A stretch of 64,000 nt of DNA from Scalesia atractyloides (GCA_947069175.1 CAMTDV010000027.1:43165369-43229368); one strand, 5' to 3'. Positions 24,971 to 37,541 are shown, numbered from the stretch's first letter. The notes: generated by a model from the letters alone, not told the origin. A program made the numbers and translations.

Positions 24971-25506
24971 CCATCTGTGACATTCATGTAAAACAGGTTC
25001 CAAAACCTGCTCCGTTTGAGAATCAAGTATTATTAAAAATTCGTTATGCATTTGTTAGTGTTATTTAATTTAACTATTATTCATGGTTAACAAATAAATT
25101 ACATAATTAAAATAATAATCAATAAAAGAACAAGTAAATTAATTAAAACCTTAAAATAATAAAAAAATAAAATAAAAATAAAAGGGGTAGCCGGGATTCG
25201 AACCCGGGTTCCCCCAAAAGTTCACACACACAAAACACCACTGAGCTGCACACACATATATGAAATAAACCCGAATTATATAAATTTTATATTAAACCAA
25301 CTTCTCGAAATCCATTTCAAACAATCGATTGTAAAGGCTGTACCCACCAAATCCCATCATCAATCTTCGTCACTTCTGCAAAATTAAACTAAGAAACGTT
25401 TCTAATTATCTGATTAAGCGTAACCATTGGGTCAAGTTCGGTTACAAATCATTAGGTCATAAATTTCTTGACCGAAACTGAAAATCAACTCAAAGCAACC
25501 TTCAAC

Positions 25507-25515
25507 TATAAATAA
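25507..25515 (+). promoter_or_regulatory. TATA box of R LTR
   Basis: tataaataa about 530 bp into the LTR, after the antisense module and before the sense triad. The same position is occupied in the R 3' LTR (35975), E2 LTRs (36774 and 42474) and solo LTR (28271). Confidence 0.6.
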
Positions 25516-25818
25516 GGATCCCTGCACCTCTGTAGAACTCGCTCACGCTCACCAAAACATCTTACAAATCCTCTGTTTTCGAAATTATATTTCGCTGGAG
25601 TTACCCTTGTTCGCTGGAAAATCACGCCAGAGCTCAGAAAGACACCTCGGATTGGTACATCCTATACTCTTTTCCTGGTCTATCTAAATATAATCTCGTC
25701 TGAAGTTGAGCTATAAATCATCTCAATTGAATCGGGTTCTAAATCATCTTCTGTTTTTGAGACGTAGAAGATGAACTGAAGTAAGTATTTAACAGAAATA
25801 AAAATCAGTTTACACACC

Positions 25819-26234
25819 GGGTTAGACACACAGTCTAGTGGTGGACTGTGTGCATTTGAAACGCATGATCCTGGGTTCGAGTCTCATACGTGATGTCGAA
25901 TTCCTTATATAAATCAAGCATTTTTACAAATAAAATATAAAAAAATACAAATAATATATAAAATAATTAAAATCCTTTATTCTCCGGGTTAGACACCCAG
26001 CCCAGTTGGTAGGGCTGGGTGCAAACGTAACAAAGGTCGCGGGTTCGATTCCATGGTTGTGCAGTGGTTCAATATTTTCTAAAACCTTTTCAAATAAATG
26101 AATTTATGAAATGACCTAAATAGTGTATAAATATAATTAAAACAAAGATAATTCCGGGTTATACACGTAGCTCAGTTGGTAGAGTTGCGTGCAAGTATAC
26201 GGGAGGTCACGAGTTCGATCATCACACGAAGCCA
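25819..26234 (+). ncRNA. tRNA-like triad in R 5' LTR
   Basis: m1 25819-25895: hairpin with one G-T pair (agtcta/tggact), B box ggttcgagtc. m2 25985-26062: stem cacccagccc/gggctgggtg, 10 bp perfect, loop agttggta, B box ggttcgattcc. m3 26156-26234: tagctcagttgg and agttcgatc. In m2 the A-to-B spacing is 44 nt. Confidence 0.72.
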
Positions 26235-27241
26235 ATAGTCAGTACAGTCCGGCCGGTTGACCAGTCAAACCCTGAAAAAAGGTAATTTTTTCTTTAATAA
26301 TTAAAATCCTTATTATTTTCACCAAAAATTAATTAAAAATACTTAAAAATAAGGTTTTAAAGCCAAAAAATTTGTATTAATTTCACAAAAATAAACTTAA
26401 CAATCTAATAAAAAGCATTAATTATATACATTAATTTCTGATAAAATTATTTATTTATTTATCGAATTATTACGTTATTATTTAGGTTAATTTCTCTCGT
26501 GGTTAAATCCAAAATTGTGCGTGTTCGTTATCAATCCAAGAAAAACGCACCCACTGTGAGTGAATCCTTACAAATTCCCCTTTTTATTCACGTTTTGGGG
26601 TGTATCATGTGTCGTTACATATTTTATTATTTCAAATATTTGTGCTAACACCATTATGTGATCTAATGTGTATATTTTTTTTGTTGTTTATATGTGGTTA
26701 CATTATATTATTTCAATGCAATCATTCACATAATGCCCATCAGTTCCTCGTTGGATACGAGTTGAGCATCGCGTGCCTCATTAGACCGGCTCCGTTTGAT
26801 TGAGCTTTGATCTCATAGTTCATCATTTGTCATGCTCATAAGTACATTGTTGATATCATGTGGTTTGTGGTTTGATTATATATACATATGCTCATATATG
26901 GTCCATGCACATTTTTTTAAATTAATAATGTAACTAATCCATTAAAATGTTTAATTTAGATTCACTCGCCAACTTTTATTTACCCAAACTTTTATTTTAC
27001 ACCTTATACAGGTGGACAGGCTGAGGAGAGGAACACTTAGGATTGGCCTTAGAAGATGAATAAAATACGTCTTGTTGAGAACATTATTTCTTGTGATTGT
27101 ATGGTTCTTTGTGTTTGGATATCTTCTTTTAAATTTCAATTAATAAATATGAAACTTAATTATAGTAAATGTCATAAGATTTGATGATAACCCAATTATG
27201 CCCCGACTTCTACTTCCGATGCGGATCAGGGTGTGACAGAT

Positions 27242-27253
27242 TGTTATCAGAGC
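27242..27253 (+). promoter_or_regulatory. Primer-binding site of R
   Basis: tgttatcagagc, one change from the initiator-Met consensus tggtatcagagc, three bases after the LTR. Confidence 0.8.
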
Positions 27254-27748
27254 TCTGACTATAGGGATATAGAATAGGTTATTAGACCCTTCAGAACCTA
27301 TACTATAGTTGAGTAGATTTTAAATGCTTATGTGTTACATGCAAACTCATGATGTTTATTTGTTTCATATTTATTCCACACACAAATGCATGCAAGCACT
27401 TTCACTATTACATGGTATTGTGTGATATTTATTGTGGTCTATATATTATTAACATATCATGTCTACACAAACACACACATCACAATTTCACAAATTTCAT
27501 GATTTCTTTCTCAAGGATTTTATAATGTTTTAATGTTTTCAATCTCATCAAAGTGAGTTCTGCGACGGGCATGTAGTAACTGGAAGGGTACGAGTACTGG
27601 TAGTCGGAACGTCCAGTCTAGGATTGGCATTCGTATAAATTCAATATAATGGACCAGTTTGCCTACCTGGGGACCAACGATGAGAGTACGAATGACATAT
27701 TAGGCTAAAGCATGCCACACCAAACGTCGTGTGAACTAACCCCACTTT

Positions 27749-30063
27749 TGTAACATCCGTCAAAAACCGGATTTACCAAACCCGCTCCGTTTATTAACCG
27801 AACGATCAGTTAAAAATTTCGTGGCATATTTAATGCCCAAATTAATTTTAAACAATACATAATTAATAAGTATATTGGATTATAAAAGTTATATTTGAAA
27901 AAGTATTAAAATTAATGAAATAAAAATAAAACAATGCTGCCGGGTTTCGAACCCGGGTCAGCTGGGTAAACTTCAAAGCCTTAACACATATCCTTCCAAC
28001 CACTCCGCCACTTGTGTTTCTTGTTTATTATTAGAAACAATTAATGCAAATACACAAACTCGAATTCAAACTGACGCGGCCAAATCGCAGTCATCGGAAA
28101 TCCCGACGATTTCGCCGAGATTGGACGGTTTCTTCTGTTTTAACCGACGCATTAACCTTAACATCGGTTATAATCGATGTCCAGTCTGCGACACAAGTCA
28201 TAACCGCCGGAAAAGTTATTGATCGATGAATCAAGACTGAAATCAGACCACATGCATCTCGATTCTTTCCTATAAATGCACCCTCTAACCTCTGATAGCC
28301 TTTTCGCTCACGATCACACCCATTCTCGACGAAGTTTCACTCGCCGGAAAGTTTCTGCAACTCGCCGGAAAACCGAACCCCTTCACTTCTGTGCCTTACT
28401 CTAAAAACAGAACACCTAGAGCTCATACCGAAGTCACCCACACTCACCTCAAGCTTCCTGAAGACCTTCTGCCGCAAGATAAACGTCGCCGGAATAACCT
28501 GTTGTTATCGGAAATTTCGCCGGCGAAACAGAGGATCTCTGTTCGGTATATCTTACACCTAATCTCTCTCGTTTTTATTAATCTCACATGTAATTAATCA
28601 CAACACGCTAAAGAAACTGATTATTTTTGTCAAAACAGTCGGACATCGATTCTGGTTAAGTTTAGAAGACGAAGTACTGATATGATATAAGATTAATTAA
28701 AATCAGTTTTATGAACGGGTTAGACACACAGTCCAGTGGTGGACTGTGTGCAAACAATATGCCTAACGTCCCGAGTTCGATTCTTGACACACGCACCTTC
28801 ACAGAAATAAAATGCCTTTTTTAGAGACCGAACCGGGTTAACTTCAGTAAGATGTTAAGTATAATAAAAACCAGATTATTTACCAAGTTAGACACACAGT
28901 CCAGCGGTGGACTGTGTGCCAAACTAAACCACAGGTCCCGGGTTCGAGACCTGTGGCGAGCACCGAGCCGATGCATTAAAATCGTTTTTAAAATAAATAA
29001 TTTTCGGATTAATTCAATTAGTATATAAATATAATTAAAAACAGAAATATTTCGGGTTAGACACGTAGCTCAGTTGGTAGAGCTGCGTGCACGTGAACGG
29101 GAGGTCTCGGGTTCGAGTCCTGCCCGGCGCATACAGTTACACAATAAAACCGGTCAATGGTCAACAAGTCAACGGTCAAAAAGTCAACATTTTTTTATTA
29201 TTTTTATTTATTTATTTTATTTAAAAATCAATTAAAAATACTTAAAAATAACATTTTTAAAGTTAGAAAATAGCTTTAAACTCACAAAAATATATCCAAT
29301 AATCCTACTAAAATTGATTAATAAATTCCGCTTATTTACCGAACCATTATGTTATTATCTAGGTTAGTTTCACTCGTGGTTAAATCAAACTTCGTGTGCA
29401 TTCAACGTCATCAACCGAACGCACCCAATGTGAGTGAATCTTACAACTCCCCTTTTTAATTACACGATTTGGGGTGTGTCATGTGTCACTAAAATTAACT
29501 CGTTTATTTAAACTTGTGCCATACCATATTGTGATCTAAACTTAGAATGTAAATATTGTTTGTAGTTATGTATTTTATATTGTCAAGTTGTATGCAAATC
29601 ATTCATTAGGCCCATCAGTTCCTCGTGGGAGACGAGTTGAGCAACGCGTGCCTCAAAACAATCTATTATTGTATGTGTGTGCATTACTTAATGATTAAGT
29701 GTTTTGTGAATAAGTTTACATCTATATTTATTCATATGTGGTTGTGCACTTTATTTTATAATCAATTCAATAAACTTGTTCAAATGTTTTTCTTAGGATT
29801 CACTCGCCAACTTTTTGTTGATCCAAAAACCATTTTTTTACACATGATACAGGTGAACAGGATGAAGCAAGGAAAACATAGGAAATGCCTTAGAAGAAAA
29901 TAATGAAGTCTAGAATGATGTGTAGGACATGATGTAATTATGATTGTATGTTTCCCTTTAAATTGTAATAATAAATATGAAACGTTATAATAAATGTCAT
30001 GAGCTTTGATGATAACCCAATCATGCCTCGATCACCTTTTCCGCTGCGGGTCGGGGTGTGACA
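27749..30063 (+). repeat. Solo LTR nested in the leader of R
   Basis: 2,315 bp, tgtaacatccgtc to gtgtgaca, flanked by acttt at 27744-27748 and 30064-30068. Antisense module 27935-28014 (-); TATA tataaatg at 28271. It is closest to the E3 LTR family by its U5 block ggcccatcagttcctcgtgg, followed by caacgcgtgcc. Confidence 0.93.
28717..29131 (+). ncRNA. tRNA-like triad in nested solo LTR
   Basis: m1 28717-28796, loop gtgg variant. m2 28885-28963: B box ggttcgagac inside a perfect 9-bp stem ccacaggtc/gacctgtgg. m3 29053-29131: tagctcagttgg and ggttcgagtcc. Confidence 0.72.
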
Positions 30064-30383
30064 ACTTTGAGTTGTCATTGTGTCTACACCTGGACACCCT
30101 CCGACCTTATATCTCGCAATCATGTTTTACAATTTTCATTTGGGTTTGCGAGTGTTAACAGGCCAACACCAATGTGAACCCTACAAAGCCCAGTGGTCAT
30201 GGGGGCCACATGACTACCTAGGCTATAGGGGAAATATGGGGGCCCAAACACAAGTAAAGCTAAAGACATCCTATGGATGTAGTAAACTTAGTTTCTCATT
30301 TATTTTGTGAATGTTGCTTTTTCTTTTACGACACATGACACCTAAAACGTTCAACTCATAATCTCGCTACGTTTTTTCTGTAG

Positions 30384-31796
30384 ATGTCTGCTAGACACTC
30401 TCGAGGTGGCAGAAGGTCAGGAAGGTCTGGCGAGCGCATGGCCGCTCAAATAGCCAACAGATGGCTGCCGTACTTCCTGACATCGTTGTACAAGTCCAAC
30501 AAGCTCTTGCTGCCAATCCTATCAACCCCACTAATCAAGAAGGCCAAAATGTCGTCAATCCCCCCCCCCCAACACCACCAAATGCACCTACAAGCACTTC
30601 AAATCCTACAATCCTCCAAAATACGAAGGGACTGAAGGTGTCACCGCCCTCCTCCGTTGGTTTAAGGAGATGGAAATCACTTTTCTTAACTGCGACTGTC
30701 CCGATGATCGCAAGGTGCGATATGCTACAGGTCGTTTATATGGGGTAGCACTTACGTGGTGGAACGCGGAGAAAGGAAGGCGAGCTGCTGAAGCCGCTGT
30801 GGCCTTAACTTGGGAAGAGTTGAGGGAGCTCATGACAAGATGCTTCTGTCCAAGAAGCGAAATCAAGAAATTGGAAGATGAATTCTACTCTTTGAAACAA
30901 AAGGAGGGAGACCACATAACATACAATAAGAGATTCATCGAGTTGAATCAGTTGGTCCCCCAACCTGTTCACTCCACTCTATCGTCTAATTGAGCACTAC
31001 ATTCGAGGTCTTCCCTCGAAAATTCAAGATTTTGTGTTGAGTACTACACATGCAACCCTCGAGGCTGCAATGGAGCTGGCTACTGAGCTCACGGAAAATC
31101 GCATCCGAAACGGCGATTTTAAAGATGAGAAGAAGAAAGACAAGACACCTGCTGAAACTCCAATCTAAACAGGTTCATCTTCCAAGTTTGCTGGTAAAAG
31201 GAAACGCAATGGGAAGAATTTCTCCGTTACCCAAACCAATCCCCCTATCGATGTTGCCCCAATCACACAAGTTGCTCCTCCTACCGTTACATTCAAGAAA
31301 CCCTACACAAGATCTCACCCAAAATGCAACCGATGCCAATATCACCACCTTCCCGAGAACCCATGTCTTTATTGCACAAGTTGTGGCCGTGCAGGTCACA
31401 CAATTCAAACTTGTCGCGTTTATCAAAAGCCAAACCGCAATCAATTTCAAGCCCAACCCAACAATCAAGTGGTAGTCCAAGCCCAATATCAACAACCTCT
31501 ACTCTTACCACCTACTCAACCCATGGCCCAACCCACTACCAACCCAACTACCCTATGATGCAACCAGTCAGAGCATGTTTCAATTGTAGTGATCCAACCC
31601 ATTTCCGAAACACTTGCCCACGTTTGGTAAACATCATAAATGCTCAAGCTCAAGCTAATCCGGTGAATCAAGCCAATCCACCCGCAAGACAAAGAGCTTT
31701 CAACATCAATGCCAATCAAGCTAGGGTTGATAATAATGTGGTTAACGGTACGTTTCTCATTAACGGTAGTTATGCATCTATACTATTTGACACTGG
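30384..31796 (+). pseudogene. R gag and start of protease, decayed
   Basis: Begins MSARHSRGGRRSGRSGERMAAQ and loses frame at about 30455. Gag core segments are recognisable in several frames, including FLNCDCPDDRKVRYATGRL, CFCPRSEIKKLEDEFYSLKQ and HYIRGLPSKIQ. Zinc knuckles follow (about 31375-31420, CTSCGRAGHTIQTC; about 31579-31620, CFNCSDPTHFRNTC), and then the beginning of protease up to FDTGA. There the TRIM at 31797 splits the aspartate motif. Multiple frameshifts and a poly-C tract at about 30559 make it non-functional. Confidence 0.88.
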
Positions 31797-32199
31797 TGCG
31801 ACATCCCACATCGGTTGTGAAGGGGAACAAAGGCTTCCTTATAAGGGGCTGGATACCTTCACCATCATGACGTGTTTTAAAACCGTGAGGGGCAGGCGCT
31901 GAGGGCGTGCTGGTTGCCAAAGAAGGACAATATCATGGTGCGGTTACGCTGGGCTGTTACAGATGGTATCATAGCCAGGGCTAGACCGGTGGTGCCAGGT
32001 CCCGCGAGGGCGCTGGACCCCTTAAGGGGGTGGATTGTGACATCCCACATTGGTTGTGAAGGGGAAAAAAGGCTTCCTTATAAGGGGCTGGATACCTTCA
32101 CCATCATGACGCGTTTTAAAACCGTGAGGGGTAGGCGCTGAAGGCGTGCTGGTTGCCAAAGCGGACAATATCATGGTACGGTTACGCTGGGCTGTTACG
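31797..32199 (+). mobile_element. TRIM (miniature LTR element) inside R protease
   Basis: 403 bp. 5' LTR 31797-31961 and 3' LTR 32036-32199, about 165 bp each, tg(t/c)gacatcccac to ctgttac(a/g). A 5-bp TSD actgg lies at 31792-31796 and 32200-32204. The internal 74 bp holds a primer site tggtatcatagc (31964-31975) and a purine tract aaggggg just before the 3' LTR. It has no ORF and must borrow all proteins. It interrupts the protease codons for DTGA. Confidence 0.9.
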
Positions 32200-35100
32200 A
32201 CTGGTGCGGATAAGAGTTTCGTGTCCTTAGAGTTCGAAGCTATTCTTGATTTACCTCGCACTAGTCTAGCTGAATCATTCACGGTGGAAGTTGCTGATGG
32301 TGAACCTATTACGTTAGACTTGATTATTCGTGATTGTACTCTTACACTCAATGATCATGATTTTCTAATTGATCTCATCCCTATGAAGTTGGGTAGTTTC
32401 GACGTCATCATTGGTATGGACTGGCTTAGCCAGCATCACGCTGAAGTTGTTTGTTACGAGAAGTTTATTCGAACTCCTCTCACTGACGGTCAAACTTTAC
32501 GTATTTTTGGTGAAACCTCCTCCAAAGGGCTCAAATTGATGTCATGCCTCCAAGCTCGAAGATACCTTCACAAGGACTATATCGCATTTTTAGCTCACCT
32601 AAAAAAGGACGGCAAGGAAAAGAAGCTCGAAGACATTCCAATCATTAAAGAATTTCCTCAAGTACGACGTTTCAGGACTTCCTCCTATGCGAGAAGTCGA
32701 ATTTTGAATCAACCTTGTACCTGGTGCTACACCAATTGCAAAATCTCCATATCGGTTAGCCCCATCTGAGATGCAAGAGTTAGCTAGTCAGCTGCAGAGT
32801 TGACTAACAAGGGATTTATACGTCCTAGCTCATCACCTTGGGGTGTGCCGGTTCTATTCGTAAAGAAGAAAGACAAAAACTTTCGAATGTGTAGTGACTA
32901 TAGAGAGCTTAACAAGCTGACTATCAAGAACCGCTATCCTTTACCTCGTATCGATGATCTTCTAGATCAACTACAGGGTGCCATCTGTTTCTCAAAAATC
33001 GATCTTCGTTCTGGTTATCATCAACTTAGAGTATGTGAAGAAGACATTCCAAAGAATGCTTTTCAAACTCGTTATGGCCATTATGAATTCATGGTTATGC
33101 CTTTTGGTTTGACCAATGCTCCTGCTGTTTTCATGGATTTGATGAATAGGGTGTGTAAACCCTACCTCGATTGTTTTGTCATAGTAATCATTGATGATAT
33201 TCTTATCTATTCTAAAACCAAATCCGATCATGAACGACATCTTTGACTTATCCTAACACTTTTGAGGACCGAAAAGCTTTACGCGAAGTTCTCGAAATGT
33301 GAGTTTTGGTTAAAAGAGGTGCAATTTCTTGGCCACGTCCTTAACGGCAAAGGGATTCATGTCGACCCTCCTAAGATCAAAGCGGTGCAAGAATGGCAAG
33401 CACCACGCACTCCTACCTAAGTTAGGTCATTTCTTGGTCTAGCTGATATTATCAACGTTTCATCGCAAATTTTTCTCGTATTGCCGTCCCACTCACAGCC
33501 TTGACTCACAAGGGTAAACCCTTCATTTGGGGGCCCAAGCAAGAAGAGGCTTTCCAAATTTTGAAGTAAAAACTTTGTGATGCACCTATCCTTACTCTTC
33601 CTGATGGTTGCGAAGACTTTGTGGTTTATTGTGACGCATCAGGGCAAGGACTAGGTTGTGTTCTAATGCAACGAGGAAAGGTGATAGCCTATGCCTCAAG
33701 GCACTCAAAGTACATGAAAAGAACTATACCACTCACGACCTAGAACTTGGAGCAGTCGTGTTCGCTTTAAAGATATGGAGACACTATCTCTATGGTACCA
33801 AGTGTGAAATTTACACTGACCACAAGAGCCTTAAACATATCTTCAATCAAAAAGAGTTGAATATGAGGCAACGACGATGGGTCAAACTTCTAAATGATTA
33901 TGATTGTGAAATTCGATATCATCCTGGCAAAGCTAAATGTTGTGGTTGATGCCCTCAGTCGAAAAGAGTATGCAAACTCCATCCATCTTTTGTGTTCTCA
34001 ACTTGTGACCGATCTTGAAAACTGAATTAGAGCAGCTCAACATATTTCAGTCACGGAAAATGATGTGCGAGATGAATTGTCTTGTGGTGCTGAAACCAAA
34101 CTAGAATCCAAGTCGGATGGTATCCTCTATTACTTAAATCGTATTTGGGTACCTGATCGTGACGATCTTCGTGCTTTTCTCATGAACGAGGCTCACAAAA
34201 CACGATACTCTATACATCCAGGTGCCGATAAGATGTATCAAGACCTACGATACTCATACTGGTGGCCTGGCATTAAGAAAGATATCGCCATTTTTGTCTC
34301 CAAGCGCCTCACGTGTTCTAAGGTTAAAGCTGAGCATCAACGACCTTCAGGATTACTCGTCCAACCTGAAATACCTGTTTGGAAGTGGGAAAACATAACC
34401 ATGGACATTATTACCGGGTTACCTCACACCTCCAGTGGGTATCACACAATCTGGGTTATCGTTGATCGTCTCACTAAATCCGCTCATTTTATTCCAATCC
34501 GCGAAGATTATAAGAATGAAAAGTTAGCTCGTATCTATATTGATGAAATTGTAAGCCGTCATGGTGTGCCCTTAAGTATCATTTCAGATCGAGACGGCCG
34601 TTTTACTTCACGAACATGGCGAGCCGTACAATTAGCTTTAGGTACACGGTTAGATCTCAGCACCGCATTTCACCCTCAAACTGATGGTCAATCTGAGCGC
34701 ACCATACAAACCCTAGAAGACATGGTGAGAGCATGTGTCATAGACTTCAAGGGCAATTGGGATACTCATTTACCGTTAGTTGAATTTTCGTACAACAATA
34801 GCTATCATTCAAGCATCGGCATGGCTCCTTTTGAAGCCTTATATGGTCGTAAGTGCCAATCACCTGTATGTTGGCACAAAATAGGTGAAGCGTAAATCAC
34901 TGGACCCGAGTTGAATCAAGAAACGACTGACAAAATTCTTCAGATCCGCAATAATCTTCTAGCAGCTCGAAGTCGTCAAAAGAGTTACGCTGATAAACAA
35001 CGAAAGCAATTGGAGTTTTGTGTTGGTGATCAAGTACTTTTGAAGGTATCACCGTGGAAGGGAGTGGTTCATTTTGGTCAAAAAGGCAAGCTAGCACCAC

Positions 35101-35390
35101 GCTATGTGGGACCATTCAAAATACTCGAAAGAGTTGGTCCTGTAGCATATAAGCTTGATCTACCAGAAGAACTCCATATACCATTAGAAGATATTCAAAT
35201 CGATGAATCAATGCACTTCGTTGAAAGACCTCTGGAAATCATGGACTTCGGTGAAAAGCGTTTAAGACGAAGTCGTATTCCAATAGTCAGGGTGCGTTGG
35301 GAGTCAAAATGAGGACCTGAGTTTACTTGGGAACGCGAAGACTCAATGCGCGAAAAATACCCGCATCTTTTCCCAGTTACTACTTCTATC
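32200..35390 (+). pseudogene. R protease-RT-RNase H-integrase, decayed
   Basis: Continues the protease (GADKSFVSLEF, FDVIIGMDWLSQHHAEV). A frameshift and stops lie around 32660-32800. RT (32800-33246) has SDYRELN, MPFGLTNAPAVFMDLMN and IIDDILIYSK, then a stop after DHERHL. RNase H is in pieces, with YCDASGQGLG near 33629-33658 and WRHYLYGTKCEIYTDHKSL. Integrase 34065-34895 has HPGADKMYQDLRY, ISDRDGRF and QSERTIQTLEDMV. The C-terminal tail 34911-35390 contains GPFKILERVGPVAYKLDLP, lacks the segment before HIPLEDIQ that E1 has, and carries a stop in place of the Arg of WESKRGP. It retains the RNase H aspartate that E1 has lost. Confidence 0.9.
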
Positions 35391-35391
35391 T

Positions 35392-35410
35392 AAATTTCGG
35401 GACGAAATTT
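35392..35410 (+). promoter_or_regulatory. Conserved palindrome beside the R polypurine tract
   Basis: aaatttcg-gga-cgaaattt followed by aaaagtagggg and the LTR start at 35428. Confidence 0.6.
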
Positions 35411-36450
35411 CTAAAAGTAGGGGATACTGTGACATTCATGTAAAACGGGTTCTAAAACCCGCTCCATTTTGAATCAAGTATTATTAAAAATTCATTATGC
35501 ATTTATTAGTGTTATTTAATTTAATTTAATTTATTATTCATGGTTAATAAATAAATTACATAATTAAAATAATAATCAATAAAAGAACAAGTAAATTAAT
35601 TAAAACCTGAAAATAATAAAAAATAAATAAAAATAAAAAGGGTAGCCGGGATTCGAACCCGGGTTCCCTGCACAAGTTCACACACACACAAACAGCACTG
35701 AGCTGCATACACATATCTAAAATAAACCCGAATTAAATAAATTTTATATTGAACCAACTTCTCGAAACCCAATTTAAACAATCGATTGTAACGACTGTAC
35801 CCACCAAATCCCATCATCAATCTTAGTCACTTCTGCAAAATTAAACTAAGAAACGTTTCTAAATTATGTGATTAAGCATAATCATTGGGTCAAGTTCGGT
35901 TACAAATCATTCGGTCATAAATTTCTTGACCGAAACCGAAAGAAACTGAAAATCAACTCAAAGCAACCTTCAACTATAAATAAGGATCCCTGCACCTCTG
36001 TAGAACTCCCTCACCCTCAACAAACATCTTACAAATCCTATATTTTCGAAATTATATTTCACCGGAGTTACCCTTGTCGCCGAAAAATCACTCCGGAGCT
36101 CAGAAAGACGTCTCGGATTGGTACATCCTATACTCTTTTCCTTTACTGTCCAAATATAATCTCGTCTGAAGTTGAGCTATAAATCATCTCAATTGAATCG
36201 GGTTCTAAATTATCTTCTGTGTTTTGAGACGTAGAAGATGAACTGAAGTAAGTATTTAATAGAAATGTAACATCCGTCGAAAAACGGGTTTTCAAAATCC
36301 GCTTCGTTTATCAATCAAATATCCAGTTATAAATTTCGTTGCGTATTTATAGTTGATATTAATTTTAAACGATACATAATTAATAAATATATTAGAATTT
36401 AAAAACCATAATTTAAAATTTCTAATAAAAACTGAATAAAAAAAATAAAT

Positions 36451-36522
36451 GCAGACGCCGGGTTTCGAACCCGGGTCACCCGGATGAACAAACACACAAC
36501 ACACCACTCCGCCACACGCGTT
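36451..36522 (-). ncRNA. Antisense tRNA-like module in E2 U3 (representative)
   Basis: On the minus strand: A box tggcggagtgg, then 43 nt to B box ggttcgaaac. The B box is enclosed by a perfect stem ccggg/cccgg, the best T arm of all module types. The A box resembles plant tRNA-Leu/Ser (tggcNgagtggt). The 5' and 3' ends do not pair as an acceptor stem. Confidence 0.65.
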
Positions 36523-36773
36523 TCTTTGTAACAATACTGAATTAATGATACTTAAAGTAAACCCGAATTCAAACCAGAGAAATCACGCGCACTCAGAGCT
36601 CGCAATCACCGGAAGGCAATCCGCGATTTTGGCCAAATCCGTTTCGACTAAACCGCTCCAATTGATGTCGACATCGGTTATAACTGTTGCCGGCAATCAA
36701 TTTCCGTCATAACCGACGAAAATCCTAACTCGCGGACCTTGACTCAATTCAGCCTGTGTTCACTATAAAAACC

Positions 36774-36782
36774 CACTTGAAT
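36774..36782 (+). promoter_or_regulatory. TATA box of E2 LTR
   Basis: tataaaaac, about 510 bp from the LTR start, in the context cactataaaaaccc. It implies U3 of about 540 bp and a transcript that carries all three sense tRNA-like modules in its leader. The 3' LTR has tataaatac at 42474. Confidence 0.65.
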
Positions 36783-37373
36783 ACTCTGAAAATCCTTTCG
36801 CTCAGAACCACGATCGTTTCCGAAGCTTAATTCATCTCAAAACACGTCGCCGGAGATATTTTACAGTCGCCGGACTTTCACCGGAAAACCGAGACTTACT
36901 TCAAATCGGTAAAATTCTCGACTCTTTTGATTGTAATCCATTATTCGACATGTATTAACTTCAATCCTTCAACCAGAATCTGTCCCAGACTACGCCGCCG
37001 GGGAAATCCCACACTCACCGGAATTTCACTGAAACATCGAAGTCTCACTGTCGATCGGTATAATCATCTAAAAACTCTTGATATCTCTAACTCAATAACT
37101 TAATTTCATAACACAAGAATCTAAACTGTCAAAAACTTCACTCAGCCGAGAGTCACAAATCAGAGCCGACGACTCCTGCCGGAAATCTGAAGTAAACGAG
37201 CTGTTTTGGTACATTCTATTCTTTAATCTCGTTAACTATTTCATTCCAACCAACTATAAGTTTTGGTAATCGAATTAAACAAAACAGTCGGATCTCACTG
37301 ATCTGAGTTCTTGTAAATGAAGAAGATGAAGTCGAGAATAGGTATTAGTATAATTAAAACCAGATATTCAAAC

Positions 37374-37452
37374 GGGTTAGACACACAGTCCAGCGGTGGA
37401 CTGTGTGCGCAAACAATACGCACGTCACGAGTTCGAATCGCACAACGTACCG
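37374..37452 (+). ncRNA. tRNA-like module m1, E2 5' LTR
   Basis: Stem cacacagtcca with tggactgtgtg (11 bp, loop gcgg) occupies the D-arm position. B box agttcgaatc follows, 44 nt after the A-box-like start cagtccagcgg. The bases between are unrelated to those in m2 and m3. Confidence 0.7.
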
Positions 37453-37541
37453 ACTTTCAGAATTAAAACCAACATTTTTAGAACTGAATCAGAACAATGC
37501 ACAGAATGTTTATAAGAGTAATATAATCCATAAGTTAAACA

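Larger units (their letters stand above)
24976..27238 (+). repeat. 5' LTR of R
   Basis: 2,263 bp from tgtgacattcatg to gtgtgaca. The antisense tRNA-like module at 25186-25252 (-) has a perfect ccggg/cccgg stem around gttcgaat. TATA box at 25507. Sense modules at 25819-26234. Near the 3' end lies the ggtgtgaca terminus shared by all LTRs here. Confidence 0.92.
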
